From positions 1 through 56,571 of the forward strand of contig JASLID010000004.1 of assembly GCA_030153045.1 (NCBI GenBank): DNA of 56,571 nt, given 5' to 3'. A program made the translations under genes and the position numbers. Position 1 is the stretch's first letter; every line of letters starts with the position of its first letter. Below the pieces are notes generated by a model that was given only the letters and a program-made list of their open reading frames with translations, searched no databases and was not told the DNA's origin. Origin of the DNA: Flavobacterium sp. (GTDB lineage: Bacteria > Bacteroidota > Bacteroidia > Flavobacteriales > Flavobacteriaceae). Shown here one piece after another: positions 15,656-24,913 of the stretch.

Positions 15656-17569
15656 TTATCTTCCCATAAAAACCAACAGCACCGAAATATCGTTAGGAGA
15701 AACTCCACTAATTCTTGAGGCTTGCGAAATGGTTACTGGGCGAATGTTTTTTAATTTTTCGCGCGCTTCGTATGACAATGATTTTAATTTATCGTAATCG
15801 AAGTTTTCCGGAATACGAATATCTTCTAATCGGGTTAACTTTTCGGCATTGGTTCTTTCTTTTTCGATATAACCGGAATATTTGACTTGAATTTCGGCTT
15901 GCTCTAAAATTTCCTGATCCAAATCATGTTCAGCCACATAATCCCGAACTTTGTCAAACTTCATCATGTCTTCCATGTCAATTTGAGGTCGCGAGAAGAT
16001 TCTAAACATTTTATCCGATTGTGTCACTTCAGAAGTTTCTTTGGCAATTAAAACCGGATTCGCTTCGGCAGCCGTAACACTTGTTTCTTTAATAAAATTC
16101 ACCATCGCTTCCGACTTAGAAAATTTCTCTTCCATTCTTCGCATACGTGCTTCAGAAGCCAAACCAATTTCAAAAGATTTTGGTGTTAATCTGAAATCGG
16201 CATTATCCTGACGCAATAAAGTTCTGTATTCGGCACGAGAAGTAAACATACGATATGGCTCTTCGGTTCCTTTGGTAATTAAATCGTCAATCAGTACTCC
16301 AATATAAGCTTCATCACGTTTTAAAATAAACGGTTCTTGTTCTTTTACTTTTAACGCTGCATTAATTCCGGCAATTAGACCTTGAGAGGCTGCTTCTTCA
16401 TAACCGGTCGTTCCATTAATTTGTCCGGCGAAATATAATCCGTCCACCAATTTAGTTTCTAAAGTATGTTTCAATTGTGTAGGAGGGAAGTAATCGTATT
16501 CGATCGCATAACCCGCTCTAAAGAATTTCACGTTTTCAAATCCTACAACCGAGCGCAATGCTTTAAATTGAATGTCTTCCGGCAAAGAAGTAGAAAATCC
16601 ATTCACATACACTTCACAAGTATTCCAACCTTCCGGCTCTACAAATAATTGGTGACGGTCTTTGTCGGCAAAACGATTGATCTTATCTTCTATCGACGGA
16701 CAATATCTTGGCCCTAAACTTTTAATACGTCCGTTGAACATTGGTGAACGATCAAAACCTTCACGCAACAAATCGTGTACTAAAGGCGAAGTATACGTCA
16801 TGTGACAATCTCTTTGAACCGTCAGTGGTTTTGTAATATTGGAATAGGAGAATTTGGATGGATTTACATCACCGCCTTCAACGTTCATTTTAGAATAATC
16901 TAAAGAGCGACCATCGACACGAGGAGGTGTTCCTGTTTTCATTCGTCCCGATTGAAAACCCACTTTAATCAAATCTTCGGTGATTCCAAAAGAAGCGCTT
17001 TCTCCAGCACGTCCTCCACCAAATTGTTTGTCTCCAATATGAATCAATCCGTTCAGAAAAGTTCCATTGGTCAATACAACCGAACTGGCACGAATGGTCA
17101 AACCAAGCGCCGTTTTAATTCCGACGATTTTGTTGTTTTCCACCAAAACGCCTGAAGCCATTTCTTGATAGAAATCCAAATTTGGAGTTCGCTCCAACAT
17201 CAAACGCCATTCTTCCGAAAAACGCATGCGGTCACTTTGAACACGTGGAGACCACATCGCGGGTCCTTTTGATTTGTTGAGCATCTTGAATTGAATCGCT
17301 GTATTGTCGGAAACAATTCCCGAATATCCACCAATCGCATCAATTTCCCGAACGATTTGTCCTTTTGCAATTCCACCCATAGCAGGATTGCAAGACATTT
17401 GCGCAATGTTTTGAAGGCTCATTGTAACCAATAAAGTTTTGCAACCCAAATTGGCAGCAGCGGCAGCGGCTTCACAACCAGCGTGACCCGCACCCACAAC
17501 AATCACATCATATTTTTCTTGAAACACTTTATTCTCTTTTAAATTTTTATTTTGTTCCACGTGAAACAT
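15656..17569 (-). CDS. mnmG: tRNA uridine-5-carboxymethylaminomethyl(34) synthesis enzyme MnmG (GidA)
   Basis: 637 residues, close to the family's usual 620-630. The FAD-binding Rossmann start is VIVVGAGHAGCEAAAAAANLG (about residues 22-42). The GidA signature GPRYCPSIEDKI is near 281, and FFPPTQLKHTLE and GLYFAGQINGTTGYEEAASQG mark the flavin-binding core. With MnmE it modifies the wobble uridine of several tRNAs. The ATG at 17569 falls inside a parS-like site, so the first residues MFHVEQ are dictated by that site; no other in-frame ATG exists before the FAD domain. gidA near ori-linked parS sites is a known arrangement in other bacteria. Confidence 0.95.
   Translation of the reverse strand: MFHVEQNKNLKENKVFQEKYDVIVVGAGHAGCEAAAAAANLGCKTLLVTMSLQNIAQMSCNPAMGGIAKGQIVREIDAIGGYSGIVSDNTAIQFKMLNKSKGPAMWSPRVQSDRMRFSEEWRLMLERTPNLDFYQEMASGVLVENNKIVGIKTALGLTIRASSVVLTNGTFLNGLIHIGDKQFGGGRAGESASFGITEDLIKVGFQSGRMKTGTPPRVDGRSLDYSKMNVEGGDVNPSKFSYSNITKPLTVQRDCHMTYTSPLVHDLLREGFDRSPMFNGRIKSLGPRYCPSIEDKINRFADKDRHQLFVEPEGWNTCEVYVNGFSTSLPEDIQFKALRSVVGFENVKFFRAGYAIEYDYFPPTQLKHTLETKLVDGLYFAGQINGTTGYEEAASQGLIAGINAALKVKEQEPFILKRDEAYIGVLIDDLITKGTEEPYRMFTSRAEYRTLLRQDNADFRLTPKSFEIGLASEARMRRMEEKFSKSEAMVNFIKETSVTAAEANPVLIAKETSEVTQSDKMFRIFSRPQIDMEDMMKFDKVRDYVAEHDLDQEILEQAEIQVKYSGYIEKERTNAEKLTRLEDIRIPENFDYDKLKSLSYEAREKLKNIRPVTISQASRISGVSPNDISVLLVFMGR
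17553..17568. promoter_or_regulatory. parS-like ParB site 2 (overlaps mnmG start)
   Basis: TGTTCCACGTGAAACA, identical to a sequence I recall as a Bacillus subtilis-type parS variant. It is the reverse orientation of sites 3 and 4. Read on the minus strand it supplies codons 1-5 (ATG TTT CAC GTG GAA) of mnmG. Confidence 0.8.
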
Positions 17570-17599
17570 TGCGTTTCAAATCCTGTGGAAAATTTTGAT

Positions 17600-17615
17600 T
17601 GTTTCACGTGGAACA
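17600..17615. promoter_or_regulatory. parS-like ParB site 3
   Basis: TGTTTCACGTGGAACA in the 71-bp gap between ybeY and mnmG; a 16-bp near-palindrome with the CACGTG centre of parS. It is 47 bp from site 2 and 45 bp from site 4 (start to start). Confidence 0.8.
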
Positions 17616-17640
17616 ATCTTTTGTGTACATAATTTGTTGC

Positions 17641-18060
17641 TTAATGTTTCACGTGGAACATTTGAATTTTTTCGTCTTCTTTAGAGCGCATGAGCTGTTC
17701 GTCAGATTCCGTTTTGTCTTTATAGCCACAGTAGTGTAGTACTCCGTGAACCAACACGCGTTTTAACTCTTCTTCAAATGAAACATTAAAATCGATGGCA
17801 TTATCTTTGACTCTTTCAATAGAGATATAAACATCGCCGTGAATTTCGTTTCCAATAGAATAATCGAAACTAATAATATCCGTTAGCGTGTCATGGTCTA
17901 AATATTGCTGATTGATTTCAACCAAATATTGGTCATCGCAAAAGATATAATTAATTTCTCCTTCTGACTTATTTTCAGAAGATATTACATTAGATAACCA
18001 ATCGGAATACAATTGTTCGTTTGGCAATTCGAAGTCTAACTCGTAATTAAAGCTTATCAT
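17641..18060 (-). CDS. ybeY: Endoribonuclease/rRNA maturation factor YbeY
   Basis: 139 residues. The zinc motif is H105-x3-H109-x5-D115 (HGVLHYCGYKD), typical of YbeY, which processes the 3' end of 16S rRNA and takes part in ribosome quality control. The fold core INYIFCDDQYLVEINQQYLDHDTLTDIISFDY is present. The last residues MFHVKH are encoded by parS-like site 4 and look like a site-driven extension. The gene starts 14 bp inside the end of the DUF4175 gene, implying translational coupling. Confidence 0.9.
   Translation of the reverse strand: MISFNYELDFELPNEQLYSDWLSNVISSENKSEGEINYIFCDDQYLVEINQQYLDHDTLTDIISFDYSIGNEIHGDVYISIERVKDNAIDFNVSFEEELKRVLVHGVLHYCGYKDKTESDEQLMRSKEDEKIQMFHVKH
17645..17660. 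promoter_or_regulatory. parS-like ParB site 4 (overlaps ybeY end)
   Basis: TGTTTCACGTGGAACA lies inside the last codons of ybeY, where it encodes the C-terminal MFHVKH. It is identical to site 3 and in the same orientation. Confidence 0.8.
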
Positions 18061-21000
18061 TTTCTTTGAAATATTCTTGAACCTTGCGGTTAAAATTGGA
18101 GCGCAAAGGTAGTGTTTGTCTGTTTAAAATTTCAATACTATTTAAATAATCTTGAAGCTTAGCTGGTAGGGGCGTGGCGGTGTTGTTAAACTCCTTTTTA
18201 TTTGTGTTCGCTTCACGCTTATCATCTTGATTTTGCTCTTGTATTGCTTTCTCAAGTTTGAGCAACTCGTACTTTAAATTCAAAGCTTTTTGAATGACAT
18301 CATTGGAGAAACCTTTATTAATTAATTGCTTTTCGATTTGCTTCATTTGATCTAAAACATTTTGTCCCGAACCGCCAAGTCCATGTTTTTTCAATTCATT
18401 TTCCAGAGCTTCTCTAAGTTGCTTTTGTTCTTTCAAAATATCTAAAACTGCTTTTGCATCACCTTCGCCATCCTGACCTTCTTGTCCAGAAGAACCCGGT
18501 TGTGATCCAGGTTTACTGCCTGGCTTTTGACCTGGCTTAGTGCCTGGCTGATCTCCTGGTTTTTCACCAGATTGCTTACCCTCTTTTTTACCGTTTTGCA
18601 TCTTCTTTCCAAGACCTTCTTGCTTCTTAATAATGTCTGGAAGTTGCATTCCTTCTCCTTGACCCGGTTTCGGTTTTCCTTGTCCAGAACCCGACATAGA
18701 CATTTGCATGTTATTTAAAATATCAGCTAAAAGATTCGCTAAATTATTAGCACTGGTAAGTGAATATTGCTGGCTAGCCGTTCCACGGCCAATTTGATTC
18801 TCGGCAAAATAATCGATGCTTTTATCAATGTTATAAAAAACGTTTCCAATTTCATTCGTTACTTTTTCACCAATTTTGGGGTTGCGAAGTGACATGGCAA
18901 ACAAACTATCGTCGACATGTTTGAATTGAGATTTTAAATCTTGTTGTTGTTTTAAATACTTGGTAAACGAAGACGAATTCCCTTTGGTAGATTTAAAATC
19001 CTTAATCAAATCTTCTTGTGAAAAAGAAAACTCCAATAAGTTATCTAGCACCTGACGCAACATTTTTACATCTTCCTGCATTTGCTCCTGATCACCATCT
19101 TGCATTTCTTGTTGCATCGATTGACTCATTTGCTTCATTTTCTTGGCAGCGCTTTTTTGTTTTGGTGCTGCTTTATCTTTGGCATTTTTCTTTAATTCAT
19201 CAGAAGCACTTTGCATATCTTGTTTAATGCTTTCTTCTTTCTCTTGGTCTTTAGGAATATCTAGAGGTTTTTTTAACTCTTTGTTTTCTTTCTGTAATTC
19301 ATCTAATTCTTTTTCAAGTTTGTCAAACTCCTTATTGATTTCATTTTGCTTGTCTTCAGAATTTTCTTGTTTATCTTCAGCTAATTTCTCTTGTTTTTCT
19401 GCCAGTTGTTCTAGTTGCTCTGCCAATTGTTGCGCTTTCTTTTCAACATAATAACGTTTGGTTAGTTCAACCAATTGCTCTAAGCTCTTCGTTTGGTTTT
19501 TAGATTTTTGCTGAAACTTTTCGATTTTCTCAAACAAGTCTTCTTGCTGTAATTTCTCGTTTAACTCTTTTAGTTCGTCTAAAAGTTTTTGATTTTTCTC
19601 TGCCTCTTTATCGACTTTTTCCAAACGCTCTTTGAGTAATTCTTTATCCGGATCTTTTTCGTTAGGATTAAATTTCTCTAAATTATCTTTGATTTTTTTA
19701 GAGAACTCTTTCATCATTTCCTCTTGTTGTTTCTGACGTTTGATGAAATCGTTAATTTTTTGCTGGTCTTTATAATCCAACTCTTTTTTCTCTTTGCCCG
19801 AGTTTTGCAATTTCTCAAGTTCATTCAATTGTTTGTCTTGTGCCTTTAAAGTCTTTTGCAAACTATTGATATTCTCGTTTTGCTGATTTAAATTTTCAAC
19901 TTGTTTTTCTTCAAAAGTAGATTCGCGATGAGAGAATACCATCGATTTAGAACTCTTAAAATTGTGAATGGCATCGTTATCGAAAACTTCAAAATAGTAT
20001 TCGTACTCGACACCTTCTGTTATAGGCAAATTAGAAGGGAAGGCGAAAACAAATTGATCGTATACATCACTTCTCACTTTCAACGTTCCGCGTTTGGCAA
20101 TATTAGGGTTGTTTTTAGGATAGTAAATAACTGAGAGTCTAGACAGGCCATAATCATCAGCAACTTGACCTAAAACATAGCCTTTATTAACTTTTAAACT
20201 GTCGGGAGCCACTTCAACTTTAATAGAAGGATACTGATCTTTAACTACATTGATGGCATAATTTAACTTTTCGTAATCTTTTATCAATTTATTAGAGGTA
20301 AATATCTGATATTCTGTATTTTGAAAAACATTTTTAGCTAATACAAAGGCATTTCCAGTATTTGAAAATGAAAATTGCTTGTTGTTTTCAACAAATTTCA
20401 CATTATCCGTAGCAATGGCATTAATTTTCCATGTGATTTGAGTTCCTTCGGGTACAATGGCATTGCCAGAACCTTTTATGATTTCGGGTTTCTTATTCAA
20501 ATACTTTGGAAAGTTTAATTGCATCTGAAAGTTCTCAATTGCGGGAACAGTAGTTACATTTAACACGTAATCTGTAGAGACAACTTCGTTGGCCACAATA
20601 TGAAAAGGAATGTCTTGAATTGGTTTCTCGAAAACGTATTGAAAAACACCTGGCTGAACACTTTCCATAAAATAACTCTCCTCATTTATAAAAATAAGTG
20701 CTTTTTCAGGAACTACTTTTCCAATGGTTTTGATTTTAAAAACGAAGTCTTTGTTTTGCTCAGTTTCTAAATCAGTAAGAACAACAAAACTGAATGGAGC
20801 AGGAGGTAAGAACTGTTGCTGATAGTTCACCACACGAGACATACTTTCGGTAATATACTTTTGTCTTCCAGAAATCATTAAAAAAACCAAGAAGAAAATA
20901 GGTATTAAAGCTAACGGTAAAAACTTTTTATTCTTTTTGAAATCAATTGCATTTACAAAAGGGATGGGTTGCAAAGAATTCGCTTTTTGATCTATCGATG

Positions 21001-21382
21001 CCAACAGTAATTCCGATTGATTTTTGTCGTTAGCCAATTGTAAAAAGTTAATTAACTTATCATTTACTGATGAAAAATGATTTCCAATGATTTTCGAAGC
21101 TTCCGTATAATCGATTCCTTTTTGAAGCTTGAACAATTTAGCAATGGGAAAGAAAATAAAACGAACGAGCAAAAACACTTCCACCAAAATGAAAGCCCAG
21201 AACAAGAAAATTCTTCCTGAAGGCTTTAACCAAAGGAAATATTCAATAAAACTGGTCACTAAAAGATAAATCAAGCCTAAACCCACGAAAAAAATTGTTC
21301 CACGTAACAACTCATTGGTGTAGAATTTCTTGGTAAACTCTTCTAGTTTGTTAAATATGATACTTTTTGAATCCAATTTCAT
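18047..21382 (-). CDS. Large DUF4175-family membrane protein with coiled-coil
   Basis: 1111 residues. Two membrane helices are near the N-terminus (about 27-45 and 52-75) and another near 155-172, so most of the chain is outside the cytoplasm. A beta-rich part (about 190-490) precedes a very long charged coiled coil (about 500-900, Q/E/K/L-rich), then a low-complexity Gly/Pro/Lys linker near 930-970 with repeated PG-x-PG steps. The layout is that of DUF4175 proteins, common in Bacteroidota; function is unknown. The gene overlaps ybeY by 14 bp, so they form an operon with mnmG next. The coiled coil and membrane anchor fit a scaffold in the periplasm. Confidence 0.8.
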   Translation of the reverse strand: MKLDSKSIIFNKLEEFTKKFYTNELLRGTIFFVGLGLIYLLVTSFIEYFLWLKPSGRIFLFWAFILVEVFLLVRFIFFPIAKLFKLQKGIDYTEASKIIGNHFSSVNDKLINFLQLANDKNQSELLLASIDQKANSLQPIPFVNAIDFKKNKKFLPLALIPIFFLVFLMISGRQKYITESMSRVVNYQQQFLPPAPFSFVVLTDLETEQNKDFVFKIKTIGKVVPEKALIFINEESYFMESVQPGVFQYVFEKPIQDIPFHIVANEVVSTDYVLNVTTVPAIENFQMQLNFPKYLNKKPEIIKGSGNAIVPEGTQITWKINAIATDNVKFVENNKQFSFSNTGNAFVLAKNVFQNTEYQIFTSNKLIKDYEKLNYAINVVKDQYPSIKVEVAPDSLKVNKGYVLGQVADDYGLSRLSVIYYPKNNPNIAKRGTLKVRSDVYDQFVFAFPSNLPITEGVEYEYYFEVFDNDAIHNFKSSKSMVFSHRESTFEEKQVENLNQQNENINSLQKTLKAQDKQLNELEKLQNSGKEKKELDYKDQQKINDFIKRQKQQEEMMKEFSKKIKDNLEKFNPNEKDPDKELLKERLEKVDKEAEKNQKLLDELKELNEKLQQEDLFEKIEKFQQKSKNQTKSLEQLVELTKRYYVEKKAQQLAEQLEQLAEKQEKLAEDKQENSEDKQNEINKEFDKLEKELDELQKENKELKKPLDIPKDQEKEESIKQDMQSASDELKKNAKDKAAPKQKSAAKKMKQMSQSMQQEMQDGDQEQMQEDVKMLRQVLDNLLEFSFSQEDLIKDFKSTKGNSSSFTKYLKQQQDLKSQFKHVDDSLFAMSLRNPKIGEKVTNEIGNVFYNIDKSIDYFAENQIGRGTASQQYSLTSANNLANLLADILNNMQMSMSGSGQGKPKPGQGEGMQLPDIIKKQEGLGKKMQNGKKEGKQSGEKPGDQPGTKPGQKPGSKPGSQPGSSGQEGQDGEGDAKAVLDILKEQKQLREALENELKKHGLGGSGQNVLDQMKQIEKQLINKGFSNDVIQKALNLKYELLKLEKAIQEQNQDDKREANTNKKEFNNTATPLPAKLQDYLNSIEILNRQTLPLRSNFNRKVQEYFKENDKL

Positions 21383-21548
21383 ACTTCTTTTATATAACCC
21401 ATAAAAGTAGTAATTTTTAAATTCCTTATGAGTTAAATATTTACTAAAGACAAGTTTTACAAAAAAGAGTTAGTTATAGATCCTATAAGGCATCTGAAAT
21501 CGCTTAAGAAATTGGAATTTGTGAATTCGTGGCTAAAGGCTAAAATTG

Positions 21549-21556
21549 TATCTTTG
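21549..21556 (+). promoter_or_regulatory. -7 box (TATCTTTG) of gltX
   Basis: TATCTTTG matches TAnnTTTG and lies 18 bp before the ATG at 21575, inside the upstream part of the open frame. It thereby supports the later start and a leader of only about 12 nt. No clear -33 TTG at the ideal spacing is seen. Confidence 0.55.
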
Positions 21557-21574
21557 CAGTCAAATTTTACAGAA

Positions 21575-23080
21575 ATGTCGAAACCAGTTAGAGTGCGATT
21601 TGCACCAAGCCCAACGGGCCCTTTACATATTGGCGGTGTTCGTACCGCATTATTTAATTATTTGTTTGCCAAAAAGCACAACGGAACCTTTTACTTACGT
21701 GTAGAAGATACCGATCAAACACGTTTTGTTCCTGGTGCCGAAGGGTATATTATGGAAGCTCTAGAATGGTTGGGCATTCCGCCTGATGAAACTGTAGGGA
21801 AAAATGAAAAATTTGGTCCATACCGTCAAAGTGATAGAAAAGAATTGTACAAACAATATGCTGACACGCTAATTGAATCGGGTTGGGCGTATTATGCTTT
21901 TGATACTGCCGATAAGTTAGACGAATTACGAAAAGAAGCAGAAAGCAACGGAAATACTTTTATATACAATCATTCGGTACGTGATGGTTTAGATACATCA
22001 TTAACCATTTCAACAGAAGAAGTTACCAAACGAATTGCCAATGGTGAGGCATATGTAGTGCGTTTTAAAACACCAGTAAATGAAACTTTGCATTTGCAAG
22101 ACATTATTCGTGGTGATATTAAATTTGATACTAATTTATTAGATGATAAAGTTTTGTTCAAAAGCGATGGTATGCCAACATATCACTTGGCGAACATTGT
22201 TGATGATCATTTAATGGAAACTTCACACGTAATTCGTGGAGAAGAATGGTTGCCATCTATGCCATTACACGTTTTATTATACAAAGCCTTTGGATGGGAA
22301 GCGCCTGAATTTGCGCATTTACCTCTGATTTTGAAACCCATCGGAAACGGAAAATTATCCAAACGTGATGGAGATAAAATGGGATTCCCAGTATTCCCAT
22401 TGGAATGGAAAACAGAAGAAGGTATCTCTTCAGGTTATAGAGAGAATGGATTTTTCCCGGAGGCTGTCATTAACTTCTTGGCTTTGTTGGGTTGGAATGA
22501 TGGTACAGAACAGGAAATATTTACATTAGAAGAGTTAGTTAATAAATTCGATTTGGCACGTGTGAATAAATCGGGTGCTAAGTTTGATCCGGAGAAAAAC
22601 AAATGGTTCAATCATCAATATTTAGTAAAGAAAGAAGATACTGAATTAGCCGAATTGTTTTTACCTCTTGTAAAAGAAAAAGGATTTGATAAAGATCTAG
22701 AATTTGTAACCAAAGTGGTTGCTTCAGTAAAAGAAAGAGCCAATTTTGTTAATGAACTTTGGGATTTGTCCGATTATTTCTTTGTAGCACCAACATCGTA
22801 CGATGAAAAAGCAGCAAAAAACTGGAAGGAAGAGACGCCAGATTTGATGAAACAATTGATTACCGTTCTACAAGGAATTGAAAATTTTACATCGGTAGAT
22901 ATTGAAACTATTGTAAAAGAATGGTTAACCGCAAACGAAATAGGAATGGGGAAAGTCATGCAGCCTTTCCGATTGAGTTTAGTAGGGAAAATGATGGGAC
23001 CACATTTGTTTGACATTGTGGAAATGATAGGAAAAGAGGAAAGTATCAAGCGAATTCAAAAAGCAATCGATACGATATAA
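21575..23080 (+). CDS. gltX: Glutamyl-tRNA synthetase
   Basis: 501 residues. The HIGH motif is in PSPTGPLHIGGVRTALFNYLFAKK (residues about 10-33), then LRVEDTDQTR, and the KMSKS-like KLSKRDGDK near 258. The C-terminal anticodon-binding region follows. It charges tRNA-Glu, and in many Bacteroidota there is one GltX plus a separate GlnRS, which is present here at 26640. The start at 21575 was chosen over 21512 because of the promoter box inside the extension and the usual N-terminus KPVRVRFAPSPTG. A strong terminator follows. Confidence 0.95.
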   Translation: MSKPVRVRFAPSPTGPLHIGGVRTALFNYLFAKKHNGTFYLRVEDTDQTRFVPGAEGYIMEALEWLGIPPDETVGKNEKFGPYRQSDRKELYKQYADTLIESGWAYYAFDTADKLDELRKEAESNGNTFIYNHSVRDGLDTSLTISTEEVTKRIANGEAYVVRFKTPVNETLHLQDIIRGDIKFDTNLLDDKVLFKSDGMPTYHLANIVDDHLMETSHVIRGEEWLPSMPLHVLLYKAFGWEAPEFAHLPLILKPIGNGKLSKRDGDKMGFPVFPLEWKTEEGISSGYRENGFFPEAVINFLALLGWNDGTEQEIFTLEELVNKFDLARVNKSGAKFDPEKNKWFNHQYLVKKEDTELAELFLPLVKEKGFDKDLEFVTKVVASVKERANFVNELWDLSDYFFVAPTSYDEKAAKNWKEETPDLMKQLITVLQGIENFTSVDIETIVKEWLTANEIGMGKVMQPFRLSLVGKMMGPHLFDIVEMIGKEESIKRIQKAIDTI

Positions 23081-23085
23081 AAAAG

Positions 23086-23106
23086 AAACCCCAGCAAATG
23101 CTGGGG
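23086..23106. terminator. Terminator of gltX
   Basis: The stem AAACCCCAGC / GCTGGGGTTT with the tetraloop AAAT ends in a T-run (to about 23112). It sits between the gltX stop and the converging barrel gene and so serves mainly the plus strand. Confidence 0.85.
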
Positions 23107-23113
23107 TTTTTTG

Positions 23114-23770
23114 TTACAAATTAAACAACAACTGTCCACTTAACATTCCCAAATGGCCTTTAAAATCTCTATTGTTGTTTTTAAGCTTTAACTCGTCTGA
23201 TTTGTTCAGGTTGTTTAAAAAGTTATTAACCCCCAATTGGTAACTCGCTATAAATCTTATACGCTTTCCACCAGCTGAAATTCCTCCGTATAAGTTTCCG
23301 TTTATTTTAGTAACATCAGTAATGTCTTTAGCGGTTAATAAAGAATTAGAAACAAAGTTGTTTTCGTATTTCGATTCAATTTTCAGCTTGTCATTGACTT
23401 GTAAAACAGGTCCAAAATCAATTGAAAAATGGTTTTTAACCAAATTGGCGCTCAACAACAAACGGATCTGCACACCCGACATCTTGTAATTAACATTCTG
23501 CACTTGTAACAAAGGACTAACTGTTTCCACTTCAAAGTTGTTTTCCATGAATTGCATTCCAAAAACCATACTCCAGTCATTATAATAATTTCCTCTTACC
23601 GAAAAACCACCCATCCAACCATTAGCAGGTTTGACATTAAAATTAGAAGTATATAAAGTGGTATTGGTAATTCCTCCAGAAATTCCAATTCTATTACCAT
23701 CTCTATTCCCGCGTTGTGCCAGAAGGGATACCGATGAAAACAAAACTAGTATTACGATTGTTTTTTTCAT
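23114..23770 (-). CDS. Outer-membrane beta-barrel protein (PorT-like)
   Basis: 218 residues with a signal peptide (MKKTIVILVLFSSVSLLAQ). The rest alternates amphipathic strands with aromatic ends (IGISGGITNTTLY, WSMVFGMQFMENNFEV, MSGVQIRLLLSANL, FSIDFGPVLQV, LYGGISAGGKRIRFIASYQLGV), fitting an eight-stranded barrel of the OMP_b-brl_2/PorT type. It ends in the aromatic C-terminal LLFNL. The role is unknown. A TACTTTCG box about 25 bp upstream of the start could be a weak -7 element. Confidence 0.7.
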   Translation of the reverse strand: MKKTIVILVLFSSVSLLAQRGNRDGNRIGISGGITNTTLYTSNFNVKPANGWMGGFSVRGNYYNDWSMVFGMQFMENNFEVETVSPLLQVQNVNYKMSGVQIRLLLSANLVKNHFSIDFGPVLQVNDKLKIESKYENNFVSNSLLTAKDITDVTKINGNLYGGISAGGKRIRFIASYQLGVNNFLNNLNKSDELKLKNNNRDFKGHLGMLSGQLLFNL

Positions 23771-23879
23771 TTTTTAAAATTTTGGCGAAAGTACTTATAA
23801 TAATTGAGAAAGAGATTGTAACTTTTAAAATAAACCAACGTATAATCATCACAAACAAAATAACTTAAACTAAAAAACT

Positions 23880-24869
23880 ATGGGAATTTCTATCTATGTG
23901 ATTTTATTTATTGGCTTTTTTCTTTTAATGGCCTCATTTTTTACTGTTAAGCAACAAACCGCTGTTATTGTGGAACGTTTTGGAAAATTCTTAAGCATTA
24001 GACAATCTGGTTTACAGCTTAAAATTCCAATTATTGACAGAATTGCCGGCCGTGTAAATCTAAAAATTCAACAATTAGATGTCATGATCGAAACACAAAC
24101 TAAGGACAATGTGTTTATCAAAATGAAAGTTTCGGTACAATTCAAAGTCATTCAAGAACACGTGTATGAAGCTTTCTATAAATTAGAATACCCACACGAT
24201 CAAATTACCGCTTATGTATTTGATGTGGTTCGTGCCGAAGTACCTAAATTAATTTTAGATGATGTTTTTGTTCGTAAAGACGATATCGCTATCGCGGTAA
24301 AACGTGAATTGAATGAAGCGATGATGGCTTATGGTTACGACATTATCAACACCTTAGTAACTGATATTGATCCGGATATCCAAGTAAAAAACGCGATGAA
24401 CCGTATTAATGCTGCCGAAAGAGAAAAAACAGCAGCCATGTTTGAAAGTGAAGCACAACGTATTAGAATTGTAGCTAAAGCCAAAGCAGAAGCAGAAAGT
24501 AAAAAATTACAAGGTCAAGGTATTGCCGATCAACGTCGTGAAATTGCTAAAGGGTTGGTAGAAAGTGTGGCAGTTTTAAATGAAGTTGGTATCAATTCGC
24601 AAGAAGCTTCTGCCTTAATCGTAATCACACAACATTATGATACTTTACAAGCGATTGGTGCTGATACGAATTCGAACTTAATTTTGTTACCTAACTCGCC
24701 ACAAGCAGCAAGTGATATGCTAAATACAATGGTGACCAGTTTTGCCACTTCAAACATTATTGGCGAACAAATGAAAAAGCAAACGCCAAGAGTAAAATCG
24801 AAAAATCACAACGCGATCGATTATAATCCATCGGATACTTCAAATCCAGATGACGAAGTAAAACCATAA
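23880..24869 (+). CDS. SPFH/Band 7 (stomatin-like, QmcA-type) membrane protein
   Basis: 329 residues. One N-terminal membrane segment (about 3-22) is followed by the SPFH domain starting VKQQTAVIVERFGKFLSIRQSGLQLKIPIID. An amphipathic coiled coil comes next (INAAEREKTAAMFESEAQRIRIVAKAKAEAESKKLQGQGIADQRREIAKGL), then a variable tail. SPFH proteins scaffold membrane microdomains and often control membrane proteases. A strong bidirectional terminator follows. A decayed copy of this gene's last codons and terminator lies at 25990-26106, about 1.1 kb downstream. Confidence 0.88.
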   Translation: MGISIYVILFIGFFLLMASFFTVKQQTAVIVERFGKFLSIRQSGLQLKIPIIDRIAGRVNLKIQQLDVMIETQTKDNVFIKMKVSVQFKVIQEHVYEAFYKLEYPHDQITAYVFDVVRAEVPKLILDDVFVRKDDIAIAVKRELNEAMMAYGYDIINTLVTDIDPDIQVKNAMNRINAAEREKTAAMFESEAQRIRIVAKAKAEAESKKLQGQGIADQRREIAKGLVESVAVLNEVGINSQEASALIVITQHYDTLQAIGADTNSNLILLPNSPQAASDMLNTMVTSFATSNIIGEQMKKQTPRVKSKNHNAIDYNPSDTSNPDDEVKP

Positions 24870-24883
24870 AAAATAAATTTAAA

Positions 24884-24913
24884 AAAAAGAGCTCTATTTC
24901 TAGAGCTCTTTTT
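24884..24913. terminator. Bidirectional terminator between SPFH and the YtxH cluster
   Basis: AAAAAGAGCTCTA (24884-24896) and TAGAGCTCTTTTT (24901-24913) form a 13-bp perfect stem with a TTTC loop, with A-run before and T-run after, so it can stop transcription from both sides. Confidence 0.9.

Noticed and set aside
21296..21310. TGTTCCACGTAACAA inside the DUF4175 gene, like a parS site
   Set aside because: It lacks two bases of the 16-mer (no GAA arm), lies in coding sequence and is 3.6 kb from the cluster, so it is probably chance.
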